Source of the DNA: Amphibalanus amphitrite
Taxonomy: Eukaryota > Arthropoda > Thecostraca > Balanomorpha > Balanidae
Direction: 5' to 3'
NCBI RefSeq assembly: GCF_019059575.1
Contig: NW_024882741.1
Span: forward strand, 62,001 to 126,000
Length of the DNA: 64,000 nt
Part shown: in pieces, positions 1-11,590 of the stretch
How the letters are laid out: each line of letters starts with the position of its first letter
How positions within the stretch are numbered: position 1 is the first letter of the stretch
The notes under the pieces: model-generated
Seen by the model: the letters and a program-made list of their open reading frames with translations, nothing else
Database searches by the model: none
What the model was told of the DNA's origin: nothing
Program-made: the position numbers and the translations under genes

Positions 1-277
1 CAGCGAGATTATTCAGCGTGTTAACATTCAATGATTCAGCATTTTATGAAAAGCCCACATTAGGCAAAAAAACCCTCATTAGGCAGAACATTGTAGCACA
101 CTCCATCTATCCAATATTGCTACACCAATGTCCATATGCAGCTGATGTTGTCTGTGGACTTCCTCCTCTTTCAATGCTGCTGGTGCGCCACATTTTTACA
201 TGTTCACTGTTCACTGAGTGTGAATTGACAATGGTGCCGCTGGGAGCCTGTCATTCCGACATCATCCTGCACGGTCG

Positions 278-335
278 GGTGGGGGTAGGGTGTGTGTGTG
301 TGGGGTGGGGGTGGGGGGTGGGGGGGGGGGTGGCA
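278..335 (+). repeat. G-rich (GT/G) simple repeat, G-quadruplex prone
   Basis: The + strand carries a GTGTGTGTG run followed by several G runs of four to ten bases separated by single T bases. This satisfies the four-G-run pattern for a G-quadruplex. It is a simple repeat with no coding value; a 123-residue reading frame across it is a product of the repeat. Confidence 0.8.
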
Positions 336-552
336 TACACCAGCACCCGGAAGTCCGGAAACCGCAGTTTTCGCCTAGCGTTAGTTTGAAAACGCATACT
401 TTTGCACAACGCTTATTGAAGGAAGGAAGAAGTAAAAATTAACGCTTTTGCAGGCATGGCCGGAGTCTCTGCATTCTAGACACGTACGTACTTATGCTAT
501 ATCCAGAAGTTGGTCAGGATGTATCCAGGACACAATTGATTAATCGAGATGT

Positions 553-668
553 TTTCGGACACACCGGCCGGTCGGAATGTTTCCGGACATATTGACCCAG
601 GTTATATCGGGCACACTAGCCCGGGGTAGATCCGGACACTCCGGCCAGTCGGGGTGTTTCCGGATCCG
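553..668. repeat. Two-unit imperfect tandem repeat
   Basis: Two related blocks begin CGGACACACCGGCCGGTCGG (about 553) and CGGACACTCCGGCCAGTCGG (about 634). Both continue into TGTTTCCGGA. They lie roughly 80 bases apart. No function is visible. Confidence 0.5.
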
Positions 669-967
669 CGCGGCTCACCAATGAAGATGAGTCGTACATC
701 AGCAGAGCCCTGCCTTGATGAGGCGATTCGCTCCGGCGCGCACACCGTCACACTATGAATTATGCAGCGGCGTATATTTGAATTTCGATATCCCCCTCAA
801 TCGGTCATTCCTGGGCCCGCGCCTCCGAGGAAAACAAACTGTGAAATGACGGAGAGTCGAGGTCGGAACGGCACAGGGAGACACACGGACACCGAAATAA
901 TTCCCCACAGCGAGTGATTCCGCCAGTGCCAACACCTTGGCAAGTACTTTTATTTCTAAAGTAGATC

Positions 968-2148
968 TTAACCCGCGCGGGGCTGGGGGGGGGGGTAAAT
1001 TTTACCCCCCCTCGCGAATTTTTGCGATATCTCAAAAACGTCGGCGCGCAGCGCCGCCAAACTTTCAGTACTTTTTCTGACATCAATTTGACACGTTCCC
1101 TGAAAATTTGAGCGAAATCCGTTGGAAATTTTTTGAGAAATTGACGTTTTAGTGACGTCATGTTCGCCATTTTCGCTTCAAAAACGGCAAAAGTTCAAAC
1201 GCCGCTAACATCTTCATTTTTAAAGGAATCAAGACGTAACAAAAAAGGTGATACGTAGTTTTAATTTGTCTATCAAATGGCTATCTCGGTTTTTTGAAAA
1301 TTTTGGATTTTGGCCTAAATTTTTTCAAAAAACTGACTTTTTTGGGAAAATCATTATAAAATCCAAAATTTTGAGTCTATCGAAAAACCGGAATATATGT
1401 CAGAGAAGTGGTCTATGTGCACCTACATACCAAATTTTAGAAGAATCAGTTCAAAAATGTGGGAGTTATTCAAAATTTTATGACGTCACGACACACAAAA
1501 TTTTTGAAAAATGACTTTTTTGGACGTTCTAGACCTCGTACGGAAACAAAAATAGCACCATTCGATTCGCCGTGAAAAACTGCATCAGATAGACACCTTT
1601 TTAGGCCTTAACAACCAACTTCAAAATTTGACCTAACTTGACCTGACCTTGACCTGACCTCGACCTGAAATTCATCCAGAGGTGGTCCATATCACTTATT
1701 GAGTGTGCCTATTGAATTCTATGAGTAAAATGACCCATAAAACATGTGTCGCACATGCCCTTTTCTATATTTTGTTTTTTGGTGACCTGACCTGACCTGA
1801 CCTGACCTTGACCTTGACCTCTGAATGATATTGTATGCAACGAATATTGTCTTGGTAGCCTAAGAACACGTTTTGGGCGATCAGTCTCAGTCCATGACTC
1901 CATTCTTCGGCAACTACGGTGCAAGGCCGATACTGTAGAAACTTGCAATTTGTACCCTTGACCTGACCTTGACCTTGACCTCAAACTTTAAATTAAGTAC
2001 ATGTTTTTAGTAGTTCGTGATGAGAGCTTTCGATTGGCGTTTGAATTTTCCAAATCGGACCATTAGTTCGGGAGATAACAGGGGGGTAAAATTTACCCCC
2101 CCCCAGCCCCGCGCGTTCGGCTGGAGACCCCAGCCCCGCGCGGGTTAA
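968..2148 (+). mobile_element. TTAA-flanked piggyBac-like non-autonomous element, copy A
   Basis: The 1181-bp unit starts and ends with TTAA. The termini form a perfect 17-bp inverted repeat, CCCGCGCGGGGCTGGGG. The left end continues into a G-tract/TAAATTTTA/C-tract hairpin, which recurs at the right end. A second hairpin of GGCGGCGC type lies at 1040-1058. TGACGTCA occurs at 1153 and 1481. TGACC-rich arrays lie at about 1630-1665, 1780-1822 and 1960-1981. TTAA duplication and CCC-starting ends are hallmarks of the piggyBac superfamily. I see no transposase frame, so it is non-autonomous. An 88-residue frame inside it looks like AT-rich spacer. Confidence 0.85.
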
Positions 2149-3859
2149 AACTAAGTACTAGAAAATACGTGGTTAAAAATCTGGCATCGTAAAATAGAGT
2201 CTTGAATGTAACATTTCTATTAAGACGAAAATGTGCAACTAAAAACTTTGGAACAGAAGTTTTGAACTTGTTTACGGTACTTCAAAAACTGTAATCTTGC
2301 GTGTTCCAAATGACTACTAAATTGGATCACTTATGAATTAAAAGCCGTTTGCACTTAAACTGCATTCAACAAACACCACAAATAAAACAGCCCGACTTAG
2401 ATCATCACCATATTATACAGGAAAAGCGGACATGCATGTAAAGCTGTAAATCACTTTTACCTGACGGCACTTTTCCACCAAATCGTCCTCACTGACATGT
2501 TTCAGTCATGGCACTCCCTCGATAATGCCTAATTGACAGCATCGTCTGTGTCGATTTCTGCCCAATCGCTAACCCATTCATATTGCGTCGTAAATTTTAC
2601 TGGCATCAACAAAACATCAAACCGAACTTACCTTCAACAGTCAACACAGTTCTAATTATTCTTGTTGCTAGCTGGGTGGATCGTAGCAGCTTGCATTATA
2701 CTTTTGTGTAATACAATGTTGGTAATTGGTATAGACACTCGGCTAGTATACTATTTTGTGTGCAGAACTACGCATTATTTTGTTCCGTTCAACTCTTGTG
2801 TCTTCAGTGTCTCAAAAGTGATCAGATTTCTTCATATGATGTTATTCATTTTCATCAAAAATATCAGCAATTTATAATGTTGCCCGGGTCGGGGTGCATC
2901 AACTATTCGGCCATTCATGTCTGCAATCTGCATATCATATTGTTGTCTAGAGTTACGTGGAAGAGGGATGCGATTGATTTGTTTCAAATGATGGAGTTTA
3001 ACCTTGCCTTATCGATTTACCAGACTTAGGATAAAGCCGAACCATTGACAGTTACACGTTTTTTAGTTCTTGTTTGAATAGCAAGCAAAATCAACGTAAA
3101 AGTTCACAAAAATTGTTGCGTTCAGGTACTTTGGGCTGCCTAACCACGCGAACCCGGTGGAGTCTGAGGGCTTATCGTGCAAGATCCCTTGCAATGCCTG
3201 TGTATGTGACCAGACAGTTGATAGTGGCTGGAAGGACGTATACGGAGCGCCATGGATACTTGCGATGCATCGCCGCGGAAGCTACATCCCATGGTGTCTT
3301 CGATAACTCATTTCACACACGCCGGGCTGTCGGGCCAACTTTTTCCGGCGCCAGTGTCCGTGCAGCACTTGGCACACGCTGTCCCCATTCATTCAGACGG
3401 TGCTGCTGTCAGCCATTGATTCACGGAGTGCACGAGTCATAAGAAGAACTGGCGCTGGCGACAGGACAACTGGAGCACAGGGGGTGGTCGGAGCCCGGCA
3501 AAAACGGCCCCAGGGTGTTTGGCAAACAGACGTGACGCAGCAGCTCGGGGAGGAGGATTGGCTGTCGGCTGGGATGGGCCTCTCGCCACAGCGGCTGTCG
3601 CGCTCCGTTTAGCGGTTGTCCCAGTCCGCTGCCCGGATTCAGCACGCTCAGCGGCTGTCCCAGTCCCAGCCCGCTGTCCCAGCCCCGCCCGCTCAGCGCG
3701 GGCGCAGACGGCGGGCCATCCATAACTGCGCGGCGGGTCGGCCAGCCTTGTAAATGGCCGCAGAAACAGAGCCTCCCGCTGAGCAGATCCTAGGAGGGGA
3801 GGCGCGCTGTTGGTGGCGCGTGCCGCCCAGCGAGCCACCACCCATCGACCGTCCAGTGT

Positions 3860-3965
3860 CGACGGTCCGCCGTCCACCGCCCATCGGCGTCCACCGTCCA
3901 CCATTCATTGTCCACATCCACCATCTACCGTCCACTGTCCACCGTCCGCTGTCCACACATCCACA
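3860..3965. repeat. Degenerate GTCCAC/CCGTCCACC minisatellite
   Basis: Imperfect units based on CCGTCCACC, CCATC and CCACTGTCC alternate over about 100 bases. On the complementary strand they read as GGTGGACGG, which produces Gly/Trp/Thr-rich pseudo-proteins. No coding role is apparent. Confidence 0.6.
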
Positions 3966-5348
3966 GCAAGCCCTAAAGACTAGAGCTGTAACCTCCGCGT
4001 GCCTCAACAATCAAGGCTTCATCATCGCGCTTTCGACTAGAACGGCAAGCTCCGTACCCAAAGTTGAAGCCGAGTCCTGATCAGCCGAAACCGGTGATAG
4101 CTGTGAACGCCAGTCATCGTTACATAAGCCACTTCACTATCTTTGCCAAGAAGAAAGCGCCTCTATATAGTTATAATCATTATATGTTCCTGGGCTTCAA
4201 ACTGAGGAGTGAGGATCCAAGCTTGGAGCTCTCAACCCGAGCTGAGCAGGGCCGGGTGCTGAGCAGCCAACACTGGCTCACGGCGCGGTTTTCAACATTT
4301 CACGGTACTCGAGGAACGGACCAGGCGACCGCTGCTGCATTAGCATTTGACCTTCGATGGTGGCTGGAGTTCGGGTGGAATTAGGGAAGTGCCACCGGAC
4401 GACCGTGCCACCAACGAAGCCTCCGCACGCGATTGGTCAGCCGATGTGCGAGCTCAGTCGGAAATGGCGACTGTAAAAGAGGTTTGGAAATCGGGCTACA
4501 TTGTGCGCCTAACTAGTCAATAGCAGTATTTTAGCAATTATTGCGACATTCTTACCTTATTACCGATGGGGATGACACTTGTCTTGAAATTTGTGGGTGA
4601 TACCCACAGCTCACATTCAATTGGAAATAGAACGTCGCCTGTCAAATAAAAGACATACCTATATTCGTCAGTTGTTGTATGTAATTGAAAACACGGTAAT
4701 CGATCAAGGGAGCGTTTTGTTGGCCTAGCTTGAGCAGATGAATTGACTGCTGTGATAAGATTCAGCTGTACATATAGGCCTCTATGATGGAAAGAATGAC
4801 AACTTCCACATTGCGCAATGCACGTAACATATGACACAGCATTATATGCGACATAATAGGTACAATTATTGTCGAACATTAAAAAGGTCAAGAAATTGTA
4901 CACATTAAACTTTGCAGACAATATCACTTTTCATGAAAATGTTGCAAATCAATGAGGTGTATTGTATAGTTTGTGAACGTTACATAAGCGGTGAGAAAAC
5001 CTCATTCACAGTGAAAACGTCTTGAAATAACAAATGTTTCCTGTATCACTATCCCTTGTCATTGCCTTTGACATGCTGGTAAAATCGTAAACACTCCTCG
5101 GTTCGATCGCGATTCAAATGCCAAACCAAAAATCCCGACGGAGCAGCCTCACTACAGGAATTAAGATGTACCGAAGATAAGCTCTAACATGGTTTTCTTA
5201 TCGGGCTAGCTGATCGTATTACAAGAAAACGTTCGGCCAAAGCCACTAATCCGATAAGACTGATCGCCAATAGCGAGTTTCCGTTTCCAGTAGCGGAGCG
5301 TACCGTTGCATGTTGGAAGTCTTGTCACCGTGAGCCGCAGCGATAGCG

Positions 5349-5480
5349 GTGATCCCCGGCGCCTCAGGAATCACCCGATCATCACCGGATCATTGCCGGA
5401 TCAACGCCAGATCACCGCCGCAGGAATCACCGAATCATCACCGGATCACTGCCGGATCACTGCCGGATGATTGCCGCATC
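5349..5480. repeat. Tandem repeat based on ATCACCGGATC/ATTGCCGG
   Basis: A short unit of about 10-11 bases (GGATCACTGCCGGATC and variants) is repeated about a dozen times. The phase drifts and units vary, as in an old minisatellite. Confidence 0.65.
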
Positions 5481-5924
5481 ACTGAACGGCAGCTATCAGG
5501 AATCCATCGGCACGTTCCTTCACCTACCGGGCCGGCCACAGCCTGCCTGTCCGTCTTGGAGCCGTCACTCCTGCTCCCCAGTAGTGGCGGGTTCATTACG
5601 AGCATGTCACACCAGTGACACGCGGACTGCGGAGGCGACGGACTGACGGCAGCGCGAGCCGGCACCCGGTCCGCCGCCGCCGCCACCTCCGCGGCGCAAA
5701 ACGATGAATTTTGAACAATGATAATTGGGCCGTCGCTGTCATTCCGTATTACTTCCAGTCACCTCTAGTCAGTCAGAATTAATCGGTGTCCGTGGGACGC
5801 CGGTAGATACGGCCGGCCGCCGGTCTGTGGGCTCGCCGCCGGCGCCGGAACGAGCGTCGAGAGATCGGACCTCATTTACATACACTCTCCCCGACAGACC
5901 GAGGACGGTCACTTCTCCTCCTCT

Positions 5925-6065
5925 CTTCCTTTTCAACATCTCTTCCTCCTTTTTTTCTATTTGTTCCTCTCCATCCTCGTCCTTCATCTCCGCTACCTCT
6001 CCTTTCTATCCCTTCTTTTCTCTTTTTTTCTTCTTGTATTTGTTTGCTCTTCAAACATTTTTTTT
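5925..6065 (+). repeat. Pyrimidine-rich (CT/T) tract
   Basis: About 140 bases are almost entirely C and T on the + strand, mostly TCTTCC and CTTTTTTTC blocks. The complement gives Glu/Lys-rich pseudo-peptides. No acceptor-exon signal was found after it. Confidence 0.65.
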
Positions 6066-7040
6066 CTTACGAAATGTAACAAAAAATATGTTCATTTATG
6101 ACGGAGTTCAACATTTTGAAGAAACTATCCACCGAATGCGTGAACTGGTTTGTCATCACCAAACTGACTGATTAGTGCAAAGAAGTCTCCAGGACCGACC
6201 GAGCCAGTGTTGACTGGTGCGCCGGCGTAAAAACGCACACCTCGCAATCCAATTACGAATCGGCGTGTTGATCTTTCCGCTCGGCCACCTCGGTGTGCGC
6301 CCGTACACAAACACGGCAATAAAAATACCGGCGCGTGTTTACACCCGACCCGATATGCACTGAAATATGTATGAGTGCACAGATTCGCCGACATCAGCCG
6401 CCATCGGAAGGCGCCCGCTTTTTAGTGGCGCCGCGTCGTCAGAAGTTATGTCCGCTCTGCCGATCGTCAGCCGTGCGACTGCAGTAAAGCCGTTACCTGA
6501 TACTACGCTGGCTGGAAACCAGGCTTACGAAGTCGCGAAACTAACGCAGCGCCATCAGAGTGGCATTCAGTCCACGGCTCTGCTTCTCTTAGCTTAGACT
6601 GCACGGTTACCTGCGTAATTTGAATAACGCACACAAAATAAACTTGAAGTAAAGAGACGTTTTTACATATATGTGTCGCATCAACTAAGATCAAAAACTC
6701 ATCAGTTCATACTGTTTATATTTCAAAAAGCACACCTCTGTGTTACAGAACACTCTCTTTGGTTTCCTGGAAACAATCACAAATGTAGCAAAAAGAAAAA
6801 GCAACGAATCTCATTCATCCTGCCTTCCACAAAAAGCCTTCTTCGACCTTTTTTATGGTGTTTGAATGATAGACCTACGCATCTTGAGGTCTATGTTTAC
6901 AGAAGTCCGGTATACAAAGGTCCCGGTATCTGGAGGCCTATGTTTGAGTCTTGTAGGTACATAGGTATCCACAAATGTTGTACACATATTCCCTTGTACT
7001 TTCAGCATCTGTATATCACCAAGTTCATATATGAAAGCTT

Positions 7041-8244
7041 TTAACCCTCGCCCCGTTGGGGGGGGGGCATTTTGGCCCCCCCTGTGGTTTTTCCTGAATA
7101 GCAAGAAAACGGCGGTGCGCAGCGCCGCCAAATTTTCAGTACCTTTCCGGACGTCAATTTGACACCTTCACACCAAATTTCAAGTCTTAGGTCACCTTAG
7201 GTCAGGAGTTATTGAGGTCAAACTGAGGTCATGTTCGAGCAAAAATGAGCAAAAAACATGCAATCTTGAAACGCTCACCAAATCTACAGTTATCAAGCAA
7301 TTTCAAAGTTCTTTATATGGTCTAATAGACAAAGTGCGGCGCTACAAAACTGCTATCTCGGATATTCAAAATTTTGGGTTTTTGACCCAAAAAAAATCAA
7401 AAAATTGATTTTTTTAGAAAAACTAAAAAAAAAATCCAAAACTTTCCCGAATTTCGAAAAAACCGGAATATATGTGATAGTCCCTGCGCTCTCCTATATA
7501 CATACCAAATTTCAGATCGATATCTCGTTTTTTGGCCAAGTTATAGCGAAAAAACTGTTCCAAAATGATGACGTCAAATTTTTGAACTCAATTTTTAGCG
7601 ATTCTAGACCTCGTACGGCAAAACAAAGACCACCATTGAACTCCCCGTGACGAGCTGCATCGATTCGATACCCATTTTATGCAAAAATATCAACTTTGAA
7701 ATTTGACCTAATTTGACCTGACCTTGACCTGACCTTGACCTGACCTTGACCTGACCTTGACCTGACCTTGACCAAAACGTGACCTAAGCTGGCCCCAAAG
7801 GCTGCCTGATCCACATAATCGCATTTGTCATGTAAAATGGACCATAAAACATGTATCACACGACACTTTCATATTGTGACCCCCCAGTGACCTGACCTCT
7901 GTGACCTGACCTAGAATCAATGACCTCAACTAGCAAAATATGTGTTTGAAGAACATTTCCCCATCGATGATTTTCAATGAAATGCATTTTACTCGATTTT
8001 ACAACGCATTTCTTGAAATGCCTGTAAGCGGTGAAAATTGGACCTTTGACCTGACCTGTGACGTCATCGGTTTGACCTAGGTCAATAAAATTGGGTCACA
8101 AGGTAGTTCCCTGATAGGGCTATCCAACACCGTTTGCCGCTTGTCGCTACGTTGCGTGGTTCTCGAGATCTTAGGGGGGGGGGCCAAAATGGCCCCCCCC
8201 AACGGGGCGCGTTGCTCGGCAGAGCCCAACGGGGCGCGGGTTAA
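7041..8244 (+). mobile_element. TTAA-flanked piggyBac-like non-autonomous element, copy B
   Basis: The 1204-bp unit is bounded by TTAA. The left end reads CCCTCGCCCCGTTGGGG and the right end carries CCCAACGGGGCGCGGG, a nearly matching inverted repeat. Both ends carry a G-tract hairpin with a CATTTTGG/CCAAAATGG core. The second GC hairpin is at 7111-7129. TGACGTCA occurs at 7569 and 8059. A perfect 11-bp TGACCTGACCT array lies at 7714-7773. The interior is homologous to copies A, D (reversed) and H. No transposase frame is visible. Confidence 0.85.
7714..7773 (-). repeat. TGACCTGACCT x5 array (AGGTCA half-sites)
   Basis: Five perfect 11-bp units plus TGACC. Each unit junction reads TGACCTTGA, the complement of TCAAGGTCA, the extended half-site known for FTZ-F1/SF-1 and ERR-type monomeric nuclear receptors. 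The motif match is seen in the sequence. Binding is inference, since expansion of a GGTCA-type simple repeat would give the same pattern. Confidence 0.75.
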
Positions 8245-10239
8245 AGCTGAGCTCAGTAGGAAAGATGGCTTGAACGGTTGAGATCTGTGGCAATGTGACA
8301 TTTGGTTTTCTTGTCTTGTATTCACTATTCAGCCAATTAGTAATGACGATGACGTGGCGAATCCATTATTATTATTTTTTGACAATAAAGTGTGACTGAT
8401 GACCTCATGATACGAGGAAGATTATCATGAACTTTTTCAATGATTCTTGCTTACAATGTAGTACAACTCAGTTGAAATTGACTAAAGTAGTCAGCTGATA
8501 TTAAATCATTGTCTTTCAGATATTTAATGTTGATGTCACAGCTCCTGCGGTCTGGTTAGAGCGGCTTTTGAGCTGTGGTTGCACATGGAAACACACCATA
8601 ATTTGCATACACAGCATAGAACAAGGAATACCTACCACATGCAACGGAATTGCAAAAGTCACAACTCAAGAAGACAAGAACGACGTAATTCTGGCTTTTA
8701 TTTTTAACACATAGAAGTAAGTCCCGTAAAATCTATAGTAACTTATCTTTTATCAAATACCATCTTATTTACTGAATTTCTATGAAAACCCTTTTTTTCC
8801 AGAGCATGTAAAAATCGGCCGCCCGTCACTGAACACCGTTTCCTTTCCGTGTATTTGCCGTTTGGAAGGAAGTGTGGCAAGTGGCTCGACTTTGCAAGTT
8901 GGCATTGCAAGGTCTGTGGATTTCCGCCGGCACGTGCCAGGGCCATGCAGTCAGCAGAGCCGAAGGTGTGCGGTAGAGGGGGCGGGATGTTGACCCTTGA
9001 CCGGCTTACAGGGGTGACCGGCGTCCAATGTTGCCTCTCATTCCACAGGGCGGTGAGAAAGGAATAGACCAACGGTGCTTTGTCACCTCGGCCTTGTGCG
9101 ACTGCCCCATGTTGCTATTGAATTCAGTAGGGGAAATTTCCTATAAATTCAACCGAGTGGTGAAGAGCTCAATCGGTACTGCTGGCATGTGACCCATGCA
9201 TCACATACCGGGGTTAAAGCGTTGTCAGCTCAGTCCTGTCAATGCCGTGCGGTGGTGTTTGGTTATACTGCCGGCACTGTTGGCTCGTTTGTTAATGCGC
9301 CGTTCCCTGTCGGCAGTGTCGACTTCCTGCCGCTCTGATCGGTAACGATGGTAGTTCGAACCATTAAATCATCGACAGACATTACCACACCGATGGAGAC
9401 TTAACGATGCCAATGAAATCTGAATCAGAAACACAGCCGAGGAGCGCTCGCCGCGGGCGGGCTCGACTGCTGTTTGTTAACCCACGGCGCCTCGGCACGT
9501 CACACAGTGAGGGGTCGCCGCTGAGTGCCGGTGGATGGGCATTCCCTGCCGCTGCCGCTCTTGGCGGCGATGCTACTAAATGCTGGTATTTTGACTGCCG
9601 GCAGTGTTGCTGTCATTGCAGCTGTCACAGGTAAGTAAAAACGTCGCAAAACGCTAAGTCAACAAAATATTTTACTCAAACTAGAGCCATGGCGTCTTTT
9701 TCGACATTATCATACATCTTCGACACACATATTGTGCAATGTGCATTCAGGCAATGCCATTGAATCTCCAACGTTTAACTGTAACAGGATCGTGCTGATT
9801 TACACAATGCATTTGTTACATTCCTCGTCTCAGGGTCGAGTCATGTGTAAGTGTGACCGGAAGCTGACGGAAAGGGCCAACCTCCGTTTCCTCTCCTCCC
9901 CACCTCCCACCGGGGTGTGTGTTGAGTTGGGGAAGGAGTGTCACCCCCCTCCCCTCCCAGGGTGTCGTAACAGCCACAGCGCGCCGCGGTGTTCGGCGTT
10001 CCCAAGTGCACACCGCGACAAATCCCCGCCTCCCCTGTCGTCCATTGTGTGGCAGGCTATGTAAACAGCGCCTCCTGATGAAGACATCGCACCGTAATAG
10101 GAAGGACGGCGGCGTTTTTGTCGCTGATATCACGTGCCGCCCACACTCCGGTGGGAAGGGTTGGGTTCGGAACCTGGACGGCAGACAGACGCGGAGGGAG
10201 ACAAAACACTCGGCCGCGCTGAGTCACTCCCACGCGCGG

Positions 10240-10330
10240 CGGTGGACAGTCCGGTGAACAGTCTAGTGGACAGTCTAGTGGACAGTCTGGTGGACAGCCT
10301 AGTGGACAGTCTGGTGGACAGTCAGCACTC
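10240..10330. repeat. 12-bp tandem repeat (GTGGACAGTCTA type)
   Basis: Six to seven units of GTGGACAGTCTR run in register. Because the unit is a multiple of three it encodes a Val-Asp-Ser-Leu repeat in one frame. That frame has no other support, so I call a minisatellite and not a gene. Confidence 0.75.
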
Positions 10331-11446
10331 AGTGGACACTAACTCAGCAGTCAGTGGACAACCCACCGCGCCGGCTGACAGGCCGAACTCAGTGAACCAT
10401 TAGCTGCGGTTGACGATAAGATGGGCTGTATTTTCAGTGAATTACATATCCAATTGTTCCGAGAAATGGATCGTATTGCAATGCACTTAAATTTGATAAA
10501 TAAGGGACCCAGCGTTGTACGACTAACAGTTCACATGTTCACAGCCTTCACATTTTACATAAGACACCTTCCAACTCAATTCAGCATTTAACATATCCCC
10601 GAAACAATGTATTTGAAGCATTCCCAACAGTCTCATGTCCGATGACTATATCTCCCTTCTGCTCGTACTGAGCTGTACCCCGCGAAGTTAGCACATTTCC
10701 AGTCGGGTCCGGCGGTGGCCGCAGAGGGACCAGACCGTGTCGGTGGAATCATCTCAGCCCGATATGGGCTCCATTAGCATGCCAGGAGCGTGTAATGCCC
10801 GCTGTTGGCTGGTGGTGGACGGTCAGGCCGCCTTTCGCGGTGTGTCCCGTGTCAGACGGTGGGTCGGAGCGCGCGCCGCGCCGGAGACACGCTGCCTGAA
10901 TGGACGCCGCTGCCGGCCGAGCCGTTCATCTTGTCTGGCCACGGCGCTATTGTGCTATTGTGGCGGCGGGCGCATTAAGCACTGCTCATAGCGAGCTATC
11001 TATCCAGCAGGGAGCTGGGGGCTGGCTGAAGTCAGTGGCGTGACTCTGTTGGTATACGGGTGTTGGCTCTCACCGTCCACAATGGCGCAGGTCAAAATAA
11101 ATCACAAACAGGGTGGCAAACAACGAACTTAAAGTGTGTAAACTCTGCACAAATGCGGTTGTACAAAAATGGCCGTCGGAGAATAGTTTGCCGGGAGAAT
11201 CAGTGCCAGGAAGGGTTAAAAATGCATGCTATCGCTGACATAAATCTAATCGAGTCATAGAGCTAAATAAAATGCAAGATAAACGTGTAAAATGGTGACT
11301 GAATGACTGGGAGATGGCAGACGCCACCTCAGATCCGCTATCGTTGTTCTCAGTTCTATAAGGGTCTCTCTGCTCCATTGACGAAGGTTAGATCTCGGAG
11401 GACCTCATTACCCCCGGTATTAGGTTTCAGAGGTTCTCCCGGTGTC

Positions 11447-11590
11447 AGTGTCGGAGGTCAGAGGATCTCCTTACCCTCCAGTGTCGGAGGTCAGAGGATC
11501 TCCTTACCCTCCAGTGTCGCAGGTCGGAAGATCTCCTTACCTCCAGTGTCGCAGGTCGGAAGATCTCCTTACCTTTCAGTGTCGGAGGTC
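11447..11590. repeat. 33-bp minisatellite, about 4.3 units
   Basis: Units begin with GTGTCGGAGGTC or GTGTCGCAGGTC at 11448, 11481, 11514, 11546 and 11579. They continue through AGGATCTCCTTACC. Spacing is 33, 33, 32 and 33 bases. The open frames across it (122 and 168 residues) are repeat-driven. Confidence 0.8.

Larger units (their letters stand above)
1..967. other. Intergenic; no gene recognised
   Basis: I see no credible gene. The stretch holds a G-rich simple repeat at 278-335 and a two-unit imperfect repeat at 553-668. Reading frames here are short and biased by the G-rich tract. The sequence becomes more GC-rich towards 700-960, just before the first TTAA-flanked element. Confidence 0.6.
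2149..7040. other. Intergenic; no gene recognised, several simple repeats
   Basis: This 4.9-kb stretch holds no recognisable gene. It contains a GTCCAC-rich degenerate repeat (3860-3965), an ATCACYGCCGG-type minisatellite (5349-5480) and a long pyrimidine tract (5925-6065). Frames of 100-155 residues at 3421-4080 run through GC-rich repetitive sequence on both strands and look non-coding. A 129-residue minus-strand frame at 4538-4927 resembles no family I know. Confidence 0.5.

Noticed and set aside
1248-1514. 88-residue frame inside TTAA element copy A
   Set aside because: The same region is disrupted in B, D and H, so it is not a conserved element protein.
3421-4080. Overlapping 100-155-residue frames on both strands
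   Set aside because: A GC-rich and GTCCAC-repeat region; no frame has a domain or consistent composition.
4538-4927. 129-residue minus-strand frame
   Set aside because: No family resemblance, no promoter and no splice signals convincing enough to call.
5349-5480. CRISPR-like short regular repeats
   Set aside because: Units are contiguous and degenerate with no unique spacers, and the sequence is eukaryotic.
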